Part shown: one piece after another, positions 19,115-28,745 of the stretch
How the letters are laid out: the number at the start of each line of letters is the position of its first letter
Numbering within the stretch: the stretch's first letter is position 1
Assembly: GCA_035633115.1 (NCBI GenBank)
Contig: DASQFN010000122.1
Location: 51,371-115,370, forward strand
Direction: 5' to 3'
Length of the DNA: 64,000 bases
From: Gemmatimonadaceae bacterium
GTDB lineage: Bacteria > Gemmatimonadota > Gemmatimonadetes > Gemmatimonadales > Gemmatimonadaceae
The notes under the pieces: model-generated
The model's input: the letters and a program-made list of their open reading frames with translations, nothing else
Databases searched by the model: none
What the model was told of the DNA's origin: nothing
Position numbers and translations under genes: made by a program

Positions 19115-20230
19115 TCATCGAGTGACTGTCTCGCCGGCGCCGATCATGTCGAGTATGTGGCGGGCGATATCCTCGGCTGCCTTTGGGCGAGCGCGACTCG
19201 CTGCTGCAGCGCTGCGCTCCGCCAGCGCTGTCGGATTTATTACGAGAGTGCGGACGGCGTGATCGAGGCGCTCGGCCGTCAGCTCGGTCTGAGGAATGAG
19301 CTCCGCCGCACCGGCCGCAGCGAGCGCCTTCGCGTTTGCTGTTTGGTGGTCGGCTGCGGCAGTCGGGAGCGGGACCACGATTGGCGGAATGGCCCACGCG
19401 CAAAGCTCTGCCGTAGCCATGGCTCCTCCGCGACTGAGCGCAAAATCGGCCGCCGCGTATGCTTTCGCTATCGGCGCCAGGTACGGACGGACTCGCACGC
19501 GCTCGCTCTCCAGACTGGCAAATTCGCTGTAGCTTCGCTCGCCCGTCGCCCAGATGATGAATACCTCCTTAATCGCATCCGGCGAGTGCAGCCAGCGCGC
19601 CACCGTTTCATTTATCGCCTTCGCACCCTGGCTCCCGCCGTAAACCAGCATCACGCTTCCTCCCTCTTCCGGAAAGCCCCATTCCGCTCTCGCCACCCGG
19701 CGGTCCGGGAGCGGAGCAGGCGGTGGCTCGATCGGATTGCCAGTATCAAATATCTGGGTGCGACTGCCGGGCGAGAGGTGGCGGCTGGCTTCAGGAAATC
19801 CGTTGTGTACCTGCCGCGCAAAGCGGCTGAAGAAGCGCGTCGTCAGTCCGGGAAAACTGTTCTGCTCCTGAATCGCGATCGGCCTTCGATGAACGACGCC
19901 GTGAGCGAGGGCAATGCCCGACGCGTACCCCCCCGTGCCAACTATGCACGCCGGTGTGGACGCGGCCGAAATCCGGGAGACGCTTCGCCACGCGCTCACG
20001 GCGCCCCTCACGGTTCGCCAGTTCAGCCACGGCTGCGAGCGATACAGAGGATGCAGGTCCAGAAGCTCGTGGGGAAATTCAGTAGTGGGCAGCACCTGTC
20101 GCTCGATTCCGCGCATGGCTCCAATAAAGAACGGCTCGACGCGAGGATCGAGCCTGCGCATTGCGCGCGCGATTGCAAGGCCGGGATAAAGATGTCCGCC
20201 GGTGCCGCCACCGGCGAAAAGGATTCGCAC
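19115..20230 (-). CDS. murG: UDP-GlcNAc:lipid I N-acetylglucosaminyltransferase MurG
   Basis: Peripheral membrane GT28 enzyme converting lipid I to lipid II. The 371-residue product starts at a GTG (VRILFAGGGTGGHLYPGLAI) two bases after the ftsW stop, giving the first glycine-rich loop. The acceptor loops are present: IVGTGGYASG and PIAIQEQNSFPGLTTR. The UDP-GlcNAc site is in VYGGSQGAKAIN and ALSRGGAMATAELCAW. An open frame reaching further upstream overlaps ftsW and is not used. Confidence 0.97.
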   Translation of the reverse strand: MRILFAGGGTGGHLYPGLAIARAMRRLDPRVEPFFIGAMRGIERQVLPTTEFPHELLDLHPLYRSQPWLNWRTVRGAVSAWRSVSRISAASTPACIVGTGGYASGIALAHGVVHRRPIAIQEQNSFPGLTTRFFSRFARQVHNGFPEASRHLSPGSRTQIFDTGNPIEPPPAPLPDRRVARAEWGFPEEGGSVMLVYGGSQGAKAINETVARWLHSPDAIKEVFIIWATGERSYSEFASLESERVRVRPYLAPIAKAYAAADFALSRGGAMATAELCAWAIPPIVVPLPTAAADHQTANAKALAAAGAAELIPQTELTAERLDHAVRTLVINPTALAERSAAAASRARPKAAEDIARHILDMIGAGETVTR

Positions 20231-20232
20231 TC

Positions 20233-21411
20233 CTACGCCCGGCCCATGACGAATGAGGGATCGGTCGCCCGCCCGCCGATGATCTTTTCTCGTGTGCTCC
20301 CGATGTTCACGAGGATGCCTGTCATCAGCATCGACAGCACGAGGTTGGAGCGGCCGTAGGAGATGAAAGGCAGCGTGAGGCCCGTTGTCGGCAGCAGCCC
20401 AATAGCGACGCCGATATGCAGGTAAGCGGTTAGAACTACAGTTGTAGTTATTCCAATCGCCACCAGCTGCAGAAACTTCGACCTCGCCGCTCTGGCAATC
20501 CGGAATCCAAGCACTACGTAGAGGGCGAACATCAGAATGACGAACGCAAGCCCGACGAATCCTCGTTCCTCGCCGATGTTCGCTGCAATGAAGTCGTCGT
20601 ACGCCAGAGGCAAGAAACCGTACTGCTGCCTCCCCTGCCCGAACCCAACTCCGAACAACCCGCCCGACCCGACCGCAATCAGCGACTGTTTGAGCTGATA
20701 GTCGACATGAGGCGCCGCGGATCCTGGATCGAGAAACGCCATCATGCGAAGCAACGCGTAGTTGAGTCGCTGAACCTGCGACCACAGTAGGGGAATTGCG
20801 ATGATCGCGAGCACAACGACGTGTCCGATTCTCACTCCGCCGGCAAAGAGGATGATCCCCATGATGAGTGTGTACGTCATGGCGACCGACAGATCGGGCT
20901 CGAGCGCCACGAGAATATCGAGGACGCCGACGACGAGAAGAAAAGGGAGCAGGCCCTTGGTGAGTCCCTGCAGCGCGTCACCCTTCTTTACGACGAGCAT
21001 CGCCGTCCACACGATCACCGCGATCTTGCCGAGCTCGGATGGCTGGAGTGATGCACCCACGAGAAATCGCCGAGAGCCGTTCATGCGGGGCGCAATCGAT
21101 TCGGTGAAAGGCAGGATCACGACGATCAGCAGCACGATCGACAGAATCATCACCGGCCAGGCCCACCGATACCACTGCTCGGCGTCGATCTTGGCAAAAA
21201 TCGCGAAGACCACCATGCCGGCCGCAACCCCGGCCAGCTGCTTCAGAAAGAACGCGGCACCGCTCTGGCCGGACTGCTGAGCAACCATCGCGCTCGCGCT
21301 GTACACGGTCCCCAGGCCCAACGCGAGAAGAGCCAGCGTTACGAGGACCAGCAGGCGGCCCTCGACGCTCATGTTCCATCTGTACCGGATGTCCGCTACT
21401 GCTTCAGCCAT
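20233..21411 (-). CDS. ftsW: Peptidoglycan polymerase FtsW (SEDS family)
   Basis: Septal SEDS glycosyltransferase that polymerises lipid II with FtsI. The 392-residue product has about ten membrane segments, PRMNGSRRFLVGASLQPSEL after TM3-4, LVALEPDLSVAMTYTLIMG, and the family end motif GLTLPFISYGRSNLVLSM. In the extracellular loop the usual PEAHTDFIFA is here PLAYDDFIAANIGEE; the Asp of DFI is kept while the preceding residues differ. Its stop-to-start junction with murD is TAGATG without any gap. Confidence 0.96.
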   Translation of the reverse strand: MAEAVADIRYRWNMSVEGRLLVLVTLALLALGLGTVYSASAMVAQQSGQSGAAFFLKQLAGVAAGMVVFAIFAKIDAEQWYRWAWPVMILSIVLLIVVILPFTESIAPRMNGSRRFLVGASLQPSELGKIAVIVWTAMLVVKKGDALQGLTKGLLPFLLVVGVLDILVALEPDLSVAMTYTLIMGIILFAGGVRIGHVVVLAIIAIPLLWSQVQRLNYALLRMMAFLDPGSAAPHVDYQLKQSLIAVGSGGLFGVGFGQGRQQYGFLPLAYDDFIAANIGEERGFVGLAFVILMFALYVVLGFRIARAARSKFLQLVAIGITTTVVLTAYLHIGVAIGLLPTTGLTLPFISYGRSNLVLSMLMTGILVNIGSTREKIIGGRATDPSFVMGRA

Positions 21412-22779
21412 CTATTTCTCCGCCGCGAGCTCCCTGAAGCGAGCCCCCCGCTCCTCGTAGTTCCTGAACATATCGTAGCTCGAGCAGGCGGGCGACAACA
21501 GAATTGCATCACCGGGTGTCGCGAGCTCGCGTGCTCGTCGGATCACTTCCTCGAAGTCTGCATCGACCCTCTGAAGCGGAACTATCCCGCTTAGATCCTT
21601 CTCCACCTCCGCGCCAGCCTCTCCGTACGCAACGACATGCTTCACGTTTTTTCTGATTGCGGCACTGAGAGATGTATATGGCTCCCCCTTGTGTCGACCA
21701 CCGAGCAGGAGAATCGTCGGGCGGCGCATCCCTTCCACCGCGACACGAGTCGAGCTGACGTTCGTGGCCTTGGAGTCGTTGATCCACTGAACTCCCCCGA
21801 ACTCGCCGACGATCTCCAACCTGTGGGACAGCGGGCGAAAGGCGGCGAGCGCTGCGCGGATCCGTTCACGCGCCTCGAGACTCTGAAAACCCTCATCAGC
21901 CACATGCACGGCGAGCGCGGCTGCAAGCGCATTAGCGACGTTGTGGTCGCCGAGCAGGCCGAGCTCGTTCCGCTCCATCAGCACGTTACCGTACAGCATC
22001 AATTTTCCTGTTGCCGGATCGAAGCATGCCTCGGATCGCCTTTCGAGCGAGAAGCCATACTTGCTGCCGGAGACCTCGGCCGTCATCGCCTGTACGCGAT
22101 CGTCGTCGGCGTTCACGACCCAGCGACTGCTCTCTCCCGCGTTTGCGAAGAGAAGCGCCTTGTCCGCGTAGTACTCGGCTTCGCCCGCGTATCGATCGAG
22201 ATGATCGGGACTCAGGTTCGTGAGAACTCCGACTGTGGGCGCAAGACTTGGCGTGTCGTGCAATTGAAACGACGACATCTCGAGTGCGATCCACTCGGGC
22301 TGAGGGTTGCGCAGCGCAATCTCCGTGAGCGGCGTGCCAATGTTGCCGCCGTCCTCGGCATCGACACCCAGCCCTCGCAGAATGTGTCCGACGAGGGCAG
22401 TGGTGGTAGTCTTCCCGTTTGTGCCCGTGACAGCGACGATTTTCGCGGATGTCAGGTGCCGCAGGGCGATCTCGATCTCGCTCACAATCGGAACGCGCGC
22501 GTCGCTGGCTGCACGAAGGGGCGGCGCCTCGGGAGGTATCCCCGGGCTCACAACGACGAGCGATGCGCTGGCGATTCGTTCCAGGTCATGCAACCCTGAA
22601 ACCGCGTCGGCCCCGAGCGCCTTGAGCTTCTCGGCGTTCTCCGACGCCGCGCTCGAGGCGCCCGAGTCCGAGGCATATACGCGTCGTCCTTCGGACAGCA
22701 GCAATCGCGTGACGGCGGTTCCGCTTTTTCCCAGCCCAAGAACGGCTATCTCGCCGCCGGGCGGAGCTTCTTCCGTCAT
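21412..22779 (-). CDS. murD: UDP-MurNAc-L-alanine--D-glutamate ligase
   Basis: Adds D-Glu to the muropeptide. The 455-residue product starts MTEEAPPGGEIAVLGLGKSG at the ATG overlapping the mraY stop (ATGA). The ATP loop is VAVTGTNGKTTTTALVGH; TNLSPDHLDRYAGEAEYYADKAL carries the catalytic His and the carbamylated Lys region; WINDSKATNVSSTRVAVEGM is characteristic of MurD. Normal length and cytoplasmic. Confidence 0.96.
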   Translation of the reverse strand: MTEEAPPGGEIAVLGLGKSGTAVTRLLLSEGRRVYASDSGASSAASENAEKLKALGADAVSGLHDLERIASASLVVVSPGIPPEAPPLRAASDARVPIVSEIEIALRHLTSAKIVAVTGTNGKTTTTALVGHILRGLGVDAEDGGNIGTPLTEIALRNPQPEWIALEMSSFQLHDTPSLAPTVGVLTNLSPDHLDRYAGEAEYYADKALLFANAGESSRWVVNADDDRVQAMTAEVSGSKYGFSLERRSEACFDPATGKLMLYGNVLMERNELGLLGDHNVANALAAALAVHVADEGFQSLEARERIRAALAAFRPLSHRLEIVGEFGGVQWINDSKATNVSSTRVAVEGMRRPTILLLGGRHKGEPYTSLSAAIRKNVKHVVAYGEAGAEVEKDLSGIVPLQRVDADFEEVIRRARELATPGDAILLSPACSSYDMFRNYEERGARFRELAAEK

Positions 22780-23918
22780 CTCAACTTGAGCGTGCTCAGC
22801 GCAACGAACGCGCAAAGAATTCCGAGGATCCAGAAGCGCACCACGACCTGTGCCTCATCCCACCCGCCTCTCTCGAAATGATGATGGAGCGGCGCCGTTC
22901 GAAACACTCGATGCTCGTCCGCGTAGGGCCTCCCGTGACGCGCCTTGTGAACCTTGTACGTCACACGCTGGATGATGACCGAGAGCATTTCCGCGACGAA
23001 CACTCCGCCGACCAGAACGAGCAGAAACTCCGACTTGAGGAGTATCGCGACAACTCCGAGCGCTCCCCCCAGGGCGAGCGAGCCGGTGTCGCCCATGAAA
23101 ACCTGCGCCGGGTGCGCGTTGAACCACAGGAATCCTATACATGCTCCCATCACCGCCGCGCAGAAAACGGTGAGCTCTCCCGCGCCGCGGAGATAATAGA
23201 CCTGCAGGTACGCCGACGCATCGATGCGCCCGACGACATACGCGAAAATCGCAAGCGTCGCCACGGCGATCGCTACGAGGCCCGCCGCCAGTCCGTCGAG
23301 ACCATCGGTGACGTTCACCGCGTTGCTCGTGCCGGTCAGCACGAAAGTGACGAAAAGAACGTAGAGCCAGCCGAGCGCGGCAGTGGCCGGAACGATCAGG
23401 ATGTACTTGTAAAACGGGAGCGTGGTCGAAGCCCCCGGCAGCGTAGACAGCGGATACTTCCATATGAACCAGCCGAGCGCGAAGCCGATGGTTATCTGGC
23501 CTATGAGCTTGTAGCTCTCGATGAGTCCCGTGTTTTTAATTCCGCGCTGCCGCTGCTTCAGCTTCAGATAATCGTCGGTGAACCCGATGAATCCCATCCA
23601 CAGCATGACGACCATTGCCAGCAGGACATACTCATTGGTCAGCTTAGCCCAGAGAAAAGTCGGGATGAGCGTCGCGGTCAGGACGATCAGGCCGCCCATC
23701 GTCGGCGTGCGCTTCTTCTCGCGGTGACTGTCCGGCGTTCCCTCGCGAATCACCTGATGCAGGCGCATGCGGCGGAGGCGCCGGATGATGATCGGGCCGA
23801 CTATGAATGACACCAGCAGCGCGGTGACCGCCGCGCCGGCTGCCCGAAACGAGATGTAGTTGAAGATGCGGAGAAAACCGAAATCCTTTACGAAGGGAAT
23901 CAGGAGATAGTTGAGCAC
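22776..23918 (-). CDS. mraY: Phospho-MurNAc-pentapeptide transferase
   Basis: Integral membrane enzyme making lipid I from UDP-MurNAc-pentapeptide and undecaprenyl phosphate. The 380-residue product starts at a GTG (VLNYLLIPFVKDFG) overlapping the murF stop as TAGTG. It has ten membrane segments, KKRTPTMGGLIVL, the catalytic FTDDYLKLK pair of Asp, NVTDGLDGLAAG with a third Asp, and the cytoplasmic loop HPAQVFMGDTGSLALGG. The C-terminal HHHFERGGWDEAQVVVRFWI fits the family. Confidence 0.97.
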   Translation of the reverse strand: MLNYLLIPFVKDFGFLRIFNYISFRAAGAAVTALLVSFIVGPIIIRRLRRMRLHQVIREGTPDSHREKKRTPTMGGLIVLTATLIPTFLWAKLTNEYVLLAMVVMLWMGFIGFTDDYLKLKQRQRGIKNTGLIESYKLIGQITIGFALGWFIWKYPLSTLPGASTTLPFYKYILIVPATAALGWLYVLFVTFVLTGTSNAVNVTDGLDGLAAGLVAIAVATLAIFAYVVGRIDASAYLQVYYLRGAGELTVFCAAVMGACIGFLWFNAHPAQVFMGDTGSLALGGALGVVAILLKSEFLLVLVGGVFVAEMLSVIIQRVTYKVHKARHGRPYADEHRVFRTAPLHHHFERGGWDEAQVVVRFWILGILCAFVALSTLKLR

Positions 23919-25282
23919 TATTGCGTCGCCCAGGTAGTGAGATGTGGAACGAGCTGCTCCAGCTGAACCCCTCGCGAAGCTTTCAATAGAATAACCGCAT
24001 CCGGCTCGAGTCGCGGCGCCAGAAGCGGCCAAAGCTCTTCAACCGAGCGTGCCGTGATCACGCGTTCGTCCGCGGGGCGGACGCGCTGAAGCGACTCGGC
24101 AAAATCTCCCACGCCGGCCACTACCTGAGCACCTGAATCCAGCGCCAGACGACTGATGTCGTCGTGACATTTGTCCGAAGCCGCGCCGAGCTCCCGCATC
24201 GTTCCCAGCACGATCACACGCTGCCTTCCGTCTCCAACGCCGCTCAGGAGCCCGATGGCCGCTCTCGTGGAGCCCGGGTTCGCGTTGTATGTGTCGTTTA
24301 TCAGTGTCGCCCGCCCTAGCGTCTCCCAGGCGACGCGCATCTTCGGCGCAGGCATACGCGCAATTCCGGCCGCCATCGCCTGGTGCGTCACGCCGCAAAC
24401 ATCACCGACTGCAATCGCCAGCATCGTGTTCTCGAGGTTGTGCAGGCCTCTGAGCGGCGGGCTCACCGAAACCCCGTTCAGCTCGATCGTGCCCCGCCCG
24501 TCGGCGTGGAGTTTCCACGCGCGCGGTCTCACATCACCCAGCTCCAGACCGGCGATCACGACACGCTCCGCTTTTCCTTTCGCGGCTTCGCCAATCTCCG
24601 GCTGACTTGCCGGTGCGATCCCAACCGCAACGCCGTCGTAACACGCGGTTTCTTCCCGCAGCACACCGGCCAGATCGCCGAGCCCCTCGAGATGTTCTTC
24701 CGCAACGGACGTCACGACCGAGATCTCGGGTCTCGCAATCTCGCGCAGTATTGCAACCTCGCCGGGTATATTCGTTCCGAGCTCGATCACGGCAAGCTCT
24801 GCTTCAACCGGAGTCGCCAACAGCGTGAGCGGGACGCCGATCCTGTTGTTCAGGTTGCCGGTCGTCGCGTGGACGCGAATCTCTTCGCCCAGTGCTGCCC
24901 GGATCAGATCCTTCGTCGTCGTCTTGCCATTGCTTCCGGCGACCGCCACGACTGTTCTGCCCCAGGCCTTCCTCCAATAGCTCGCGAGCGCGCCGAGCGC
25001 CACCAGTGTGTCTGCGACCTGGAATACCGGAACGCCGAGGATCCCAAGCGGACGACTGCTCGACACGACGACGGCGGCTGCGCCAGCCGCTACTGCCGAC
25101 TCCAGATAATCGTGTCCGTCGAAGCGCTCGCCGCGGAGAGCGACGAAAAGCTGCCCTGCCTGGATTGATCGAGTGTCGGTGGTGACTCCGGCGAGTGCAA
25201 GAGGGCCACGCGGAAGCGAAACGTTGGAACAATGCTCGAGCGCGGCCGCCACGCGGTCAAGCGTCCAGAAGAGTGAGCTCAA
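23918..25282 (-). CDS. murF: UDP-MurNAc-tripeptide--D-alanyl-D-alanine ligase
   Basis: Adds D-Ala-D-Ala to complete the pentapeptide. The 454-residue product starts at a TTG that overlaps the murE stop (TTGA). It has the N-terminal murein-binding domain (GVTTDTRSIQAGQLFVALRG), the ATP loop VVAVAGSNGKTTTKDLI, VIELGTNIPGEV, SVAEEHLEGLG, and NDTYNANPGSTRAAI in the C-terminal domain. The D-Ala-D-Ala ligase ddl is not in this window. Confidence 0.96.
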   Translation of the reverse strand: MSSLFWTLDRVAAALEHCSNVSLPRGPLALAGVTTDTRSIQAGQLFVALRGERFDGHDYLESAVAAGAAAVVVSSSRPLGILGVPVFQVADTLVALGALASYWRKAWGRTVVAVAGSNGKTTTKDLIRAALGEEIRVHATTGNLNNRIGVPLTLLATPVEAELAVIELGTNIPGEVAILREIARPEISVVTSVAEEHLEGLGDLAGVLREETACYDGVAVGIAPASQPEIGEAAKGKAERVVIAGLELGDVRPRAWKLHADGRGTIELNGVSVSPPLRGLHNLENTMLAIAVGDVCGVTHQAMAAGIARMPAPKMRVAWETLGRATLINDTYNANPGSTRAAIGLLSGVGDGRQRVIVLGTMRELGAASDKCHDDISRLALDSGAQVVAGVGDFAESLQRVRPADERVITARSVEELWPLLAPRLEPDAVILLKASRGVQLEQLVPHLTTWATQ

Positions 25283-26742
25283 TGTGATGTCAGCAGCTCA
25301 CGGACGATTTCCTTCTCGTCGAACGGCGCCTTTGTCGTCCCGCGAATCTGGTATGTCTCGTGTCCTTTTCCCGCCAGCAGAACCACATCGCCGGGCCGCG
25401 CCTGCTTCAGCGCGTGCGCAATCGCCGCGCGGCGGTTCTCGATTCGCTCGTGATCCTTGCGAGTCATTCCCGCTTCGATGTCGTCGAGTATCCGTTCGGG
25501 GTCTTCGGTTCGCGGATTGTCGCTTGTGACGATTACCACATCCGCTCCTTCCTCAGCCGCTCTCCCCATTTCGGGACGCTTCCCGCGATCGCGGTCGCCA
25601 CCGCATCCGAAGACCAGTATGAGCCTGCGCGTAACAAAGGGACGAATGGCCGTGAGAGCGCGCTCGAGTGCGTCCGGCGTATGGGCATAGTCGCGGAGAA
25701 CCGCCGGTGATTGCGAAACAACCTCCAGTCTTCCCGGAACCTGCGGAAGGTCGTTCAATTTCGTAACGAGCGCCGGAAGCGGAACGCCGAGGGTCACGGC
25801 CACCGCGAGAGCCCCCAACGCATTGTGAACGTTGACGTCGCCAATCAGCGGCAGGCACACCGGGAACGACTCGTCCCGGTAATGCACTGTCCATTCACTT
25901 CCCGCGGGAGAAAACTTCACGCCCGTGGCGCGCATCTCGGCGCGCGAGCTCACCCCGAAGAGAATTCGCCGCCGCCGGCGCGGAAGTTTCTGCAACGCGG
26001 CGTCGTCCGCATTCACCGCCGCGTGCCCGTCGGGCTTCACGTAATCCATCAGCGCTGATTTTGCCTTGAAGTACGCTTCCATCGTGCCGTGATAATCGAG
26101 ATGATCGCGGGTGAGATTCGTGAAGACGGCGGCGTCGAACTCGAGACCGTCGATTCGCCGCTGATCGAGGCTGTGCGAGGATACCTCCATTGCTACCCAC
26201 CTCGCGCTCCGGTTTACGAGCTCACGCAGGATTCGCTGAAGCTCCACCGGCCCGGGCGTGGTCAGCTCATTCCCGCCCGGAACCACTTCGCCGGCCGTGC
26301 CGAGAAGAACGCCGAGTGTTCCGATCGATGCGCTCCGCGCGCTGGCATCATCCAGCAGATGGCGAAGAATTCCCGCAGTGGTGCTCTTTCCGTTCGTCCC
26401 GGTGATGCCGATCATGCGGAGCTTGCGCGATGGGTTCCCGAAAGCGGTCGACGCGGCGATAGCCGCCGCTTTGCGCCCTTCGCGAACAACGATCGCGGGA
26501 AGCGAAGTCCGGCTTGCATCTTCGACCATGGCCGCGGTCGCACCCTGTTGCTCGGCGCGCGCGAGGTAGTCGTGGCCGTCGAGAACCGCGCCCTTCACCG
26601 CGATGAACAGGAATCCGGCTCGCACTGCGCGGCTGTCGTCCGATATTCCGTCGACGAATTCCGGCAGATTTCCGGGAACCGCGGCCAGAAGCCCCGCGGC
26701 CTCGAGGGCCGAGGTCACGTTGGCCAGCGCGAAGCGCATCAC
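25279..26742 (-). CDS. murE: UDP-MurNAc-tripeptide synthetase (meso-diaminopimelate type)
   Basis: Adds the third residue of the stem peptide. The 487-residue product has GISDDSRAVRAGFLFIAVKG, the ATP loop IGITGTNGKSTTAGIL, SSHSLDQRRIDGLEFD, FTNLTRDHLDYHGTMEAY with the carbamylated Lys in KAKSAL, and SDNPRTEDP near residue 410. The DNPR motif is the recognised marker for meso-diaminopimelate rather than L-lysine. The start is either the GTG at 26742 (GTGA overlap with ftsI) or the ATG at 26739; the difference is one residue. Confidence 0.96.
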   Translation of the reverse strand: MMRFALANVTSALEAAGLLAAVPGNLPEFVDGISDDSRAVRAGFLFIAVKGAVLDGHDYLARAEQQGATAAMVEDASRTSLPAIVVREGRKAAAIAASTAFGNPSRKLRMIGITGTNGKSTTAGILRHLLDDASARSASIGTLGVLLGTAGEVVPGGNELTTPGPVELQRILRELVNRSARWVAMEVSSHSLDQRRIDGLEFDAAVFTNLTRDHLDYHGTMEAYFKAKSALMDYVKPDGHAAVNADDAALQKLPRRRRRILFGVSSRAEMRATGVKFSPAGSEWTVHYRDESFPVCLPLIGDVNVHNALGALAVAVTLGVPLPALVTKLNDLPQVPGRLEVVSQSPAVLRDYAHTPDALERALTAIRPFVTRRLILVFGCGGDRDRGKRPEMGRAAEEGADVVIVTSDNPRTEDPERILDDIEAGMTRKDHERIENRRAAIAHALKQARPGDVVLLAGKGHETYQIRGTTKAPFDEKEIVRELLTSH

Positions 26743-28745
26743 CGAATGTGCTGAAGTTCGACGACGCTGCCCGCAGCCACCAGCGTACCTGCGGGAGGCA
26801 GAGTAGCGGTTCCCCGCTGGGGCACCAGACGGACGCGGAATCCTGAATGATGCAACGCGCGAACCGCATCGCGAAGGGCGAGTCCGGATATGTCGGGCAC
26901 CGGCCGCTCCGATTGATCGAGCGGCCTTGCACGCGCAACATGGGGGAGCGCGATCGTCACGGCCTGTCGCGCTGCAGCTTCCTCTTCCCCCACTCCCGCC
27001 GATCCATCGTTCGAGCTCGTCGTCGCCAGGACCGCAGCGGCTCCTGCTTCGGCGAGCGTATCTACTGAGCCCGTCACGCGTCGCACCCGCTCGACACTCG
27101 CGAGCTCGGACCTGTCGAGCGCGGCGTCGCGCGCGGCGAGGGCGGCGCGGAGTATCACCTTTGTCACCGGGGCCGCTATCTCGCCGCCATAGTAGGCCTG
27201 CCGCGGACTGTCGAGCTTTACGAGCACGACGTATTGCGGCCTGTCGGCGGGGAAAAGTCCGACGAAGGAAGCAGTATAGTTGCCGAGGACATATCCCTTT
27301 CCCTGCACTGTGCGGCGCGCCGTGCCGCTCTTGCCGCCGAGGAGATAGGTCGCGAGATCAGCTCTCGTTGCGGTGCCGCTTTCGACAACTCCGAGAAGCA
27401 TCTGCTGAACGTCGCGCGCCACGGCGGGACTGACGACGCGGCGAATGACTCGCGGCTTAGCGCGGTAGATCAGATCGCCGTCAGGTGACCGTATCTCCTT
27501 CACGAGGTGCGGCTCCATGAGCTCCCCGCCATTTGCAATCGCGGCATAGGCGGCAACCAGCTGCAGCGGCGTGACCGCAACCTCGTAGCCCATGACTATT
27601 GAGGATCCCGACGTGCGGTTCCAGCGAGACGGCTCGCGCAGAGTGCCCTCCGCTTCCGCAGGAAGTGGAATACCGGTTCCAATCCCAAATCCGAAGTCAC
27701 GCAGAGTCTCGAATTTCTCACGGGGAGTGAGCCGTTCCGCAAAGCGGACGATTCCAATGTTGCTGGAGTACCGAATGACGTCGCTCAGCGAGAGCTGGAG
27801 TGCCTTGTGGTCATCGGTGACGAGTCGGCCCTCGAGCACGGCCCGACCGTTGAACGTCTCGACTACCTCGTCGGGGCGCGCGCGGCCGCGCTGGAGAAGA
27901 GCGGCGGCGATGAAGGGCTTGAGGGTCGACCCGGGCTCGAACGGCTCAGCCACGGCTGTGTTGGCCACCGTGCCGGGATTCGCGCGCCGGCTCGCCATCG
28001 CCAGAATCTCGCCGCTGAAGGGATTCATTACTACTATGTCTCCCCCGTCTGCCTGCAGACTGTCACTGGCTCGAACCAGAGCGCGCTCGCAGATCTCCTG
28101 GAGCGTCTCGTTGATCGTGAGTGTGAGACTGGAGCCCGCCCTCGGCGGCGACCGCCACGCCGCCGGGGCATCGATCCCGCGACCACGAACATCCACCGCA
28201 CGCCTCGTCCCGGTACTGTCCCCCCGCAACACGCCGTCCATCGCAAGCTCTATCCCGTCGAGCGCCCGCCCGTCTGCGCCGACCCGTCCGACGATTCTCC
28301 TTATTCCCCCTGCGGTTGCAAAGTCGCGCTGCATGACGGTCTTCGGATGCACGCCTCTCATGTTGGTGAGTGCGGCTATCTCGGACGCGATATAGAGCTC
28401 CGGAAGCGAGACCCACTTCACCATCGGGTCAGTGGCGCGCTGGATCAGCCCGGGGGAAACGCGCATCTCGCGCAGCAGGTCCGCGAGCCGCGGACCGTCC
28501 AGGACTTCGCGTGGGGCGATGTCCACGTGAACCAGCTCATGGCTGTCCACGAGCACGGTTCCCGATGCATCGAGAATCGGGCCGCGCGGAGCCGGCACTG
28601 TGTCCGAATCGAAATGCAGTGCTCGCGCGCGCTGTGCCCACAAATCTCCCTCGACGAGCTGGAGCTTTGCCGACTGCGCCAGAAGCGCGGCGGCAAAGAC
28701 CAGAAGGGCCAGGGAGATGATCGTCAGGCGGCTAGGGCGTCTCAC
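26739..28745 (-). CDS. ftsI: Septal transpeptidase FtsI (PBP3 type) with a PASTA domain
   Basis: Class B penicillin-binding protein that cross-links septal peptidoglycan. The 668-residue product has one membrane segment (about residues 8-23), a pedestal domain starting PAPRGPILDASGTVLV, and the transpeptidase domain with the active Ser273 and Lys276 in PGSTLKP, Ser327-Ser-Asn329 and Lys472-Ser-Gly474 (KSGTA). A C-terminal PASTA domain (about 615-668, VPDISGLALRDAVRALHHSG to SVVELQHIR) is added. A low-complexity linker (about 560-610) joins the two. It overlaps ftsL by 14 bases. Confidence 0.95.
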   Translation of the reverse strand: MRRPSRLTIISLALLVFAAALLAQSAKLQLVEGDLWAQRARALHFDSDTVPAPRGPILDASGTVLVDSHELVHVDIAPREVLDGPRLADLLREMRVSPGLIQRATDPMVKWVSLPELYIASEIAALTNMRGVHPKTVMQRDFATAGGIRRIVGRVGADGRALDGIELAMDGVLRGDSTGTRRAVDVRGRGIDAPAAWRSPPRAGSSLTLTINETLQEICERALVRASDSLQADGGDIVVMNPFSGEILAMASRRANPGTVANTAVAEPFEPGSTLKPFIAAALLQRGRARPDEVVETFNGRAVLEGRLVTDDHKALQLSLSDVIRYSSNIGIVRFAERLTPREKFETLRDFGFGIGTGIPLPAEAEGTLREPSRWNRTSGSSIVMGYEVAVTPLQLVAAYAAIANGGELMEPHLVKEIRSPDGDLIYRAKPRVIRRVVSPAVARDVQQMLLGVVESGTATRADLATYLLGGKSGTARRTVQGKGYVLGNYTASFVGLFPADRPQYVVLVKLDSPRQAYYGGEIAAPVTKVILRAALAARDAALDRSELASVERVRRVTGSVDTLAEAGAAAVLATTSSNDGSAGVGEEEAAARQAVTIALPHVARARPLDQSERPVPDISGLALRDAVRALHHSGFRVRLVPQRGTATLPPAGTLVAAGSVVELQHIR

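Noticed and set aside
20231..20785. Upstream extension of the murG frame
   Set aside because: It overlaps ftsW in another frame; MurG starts at the GTG giving RILFAGGGTGG.
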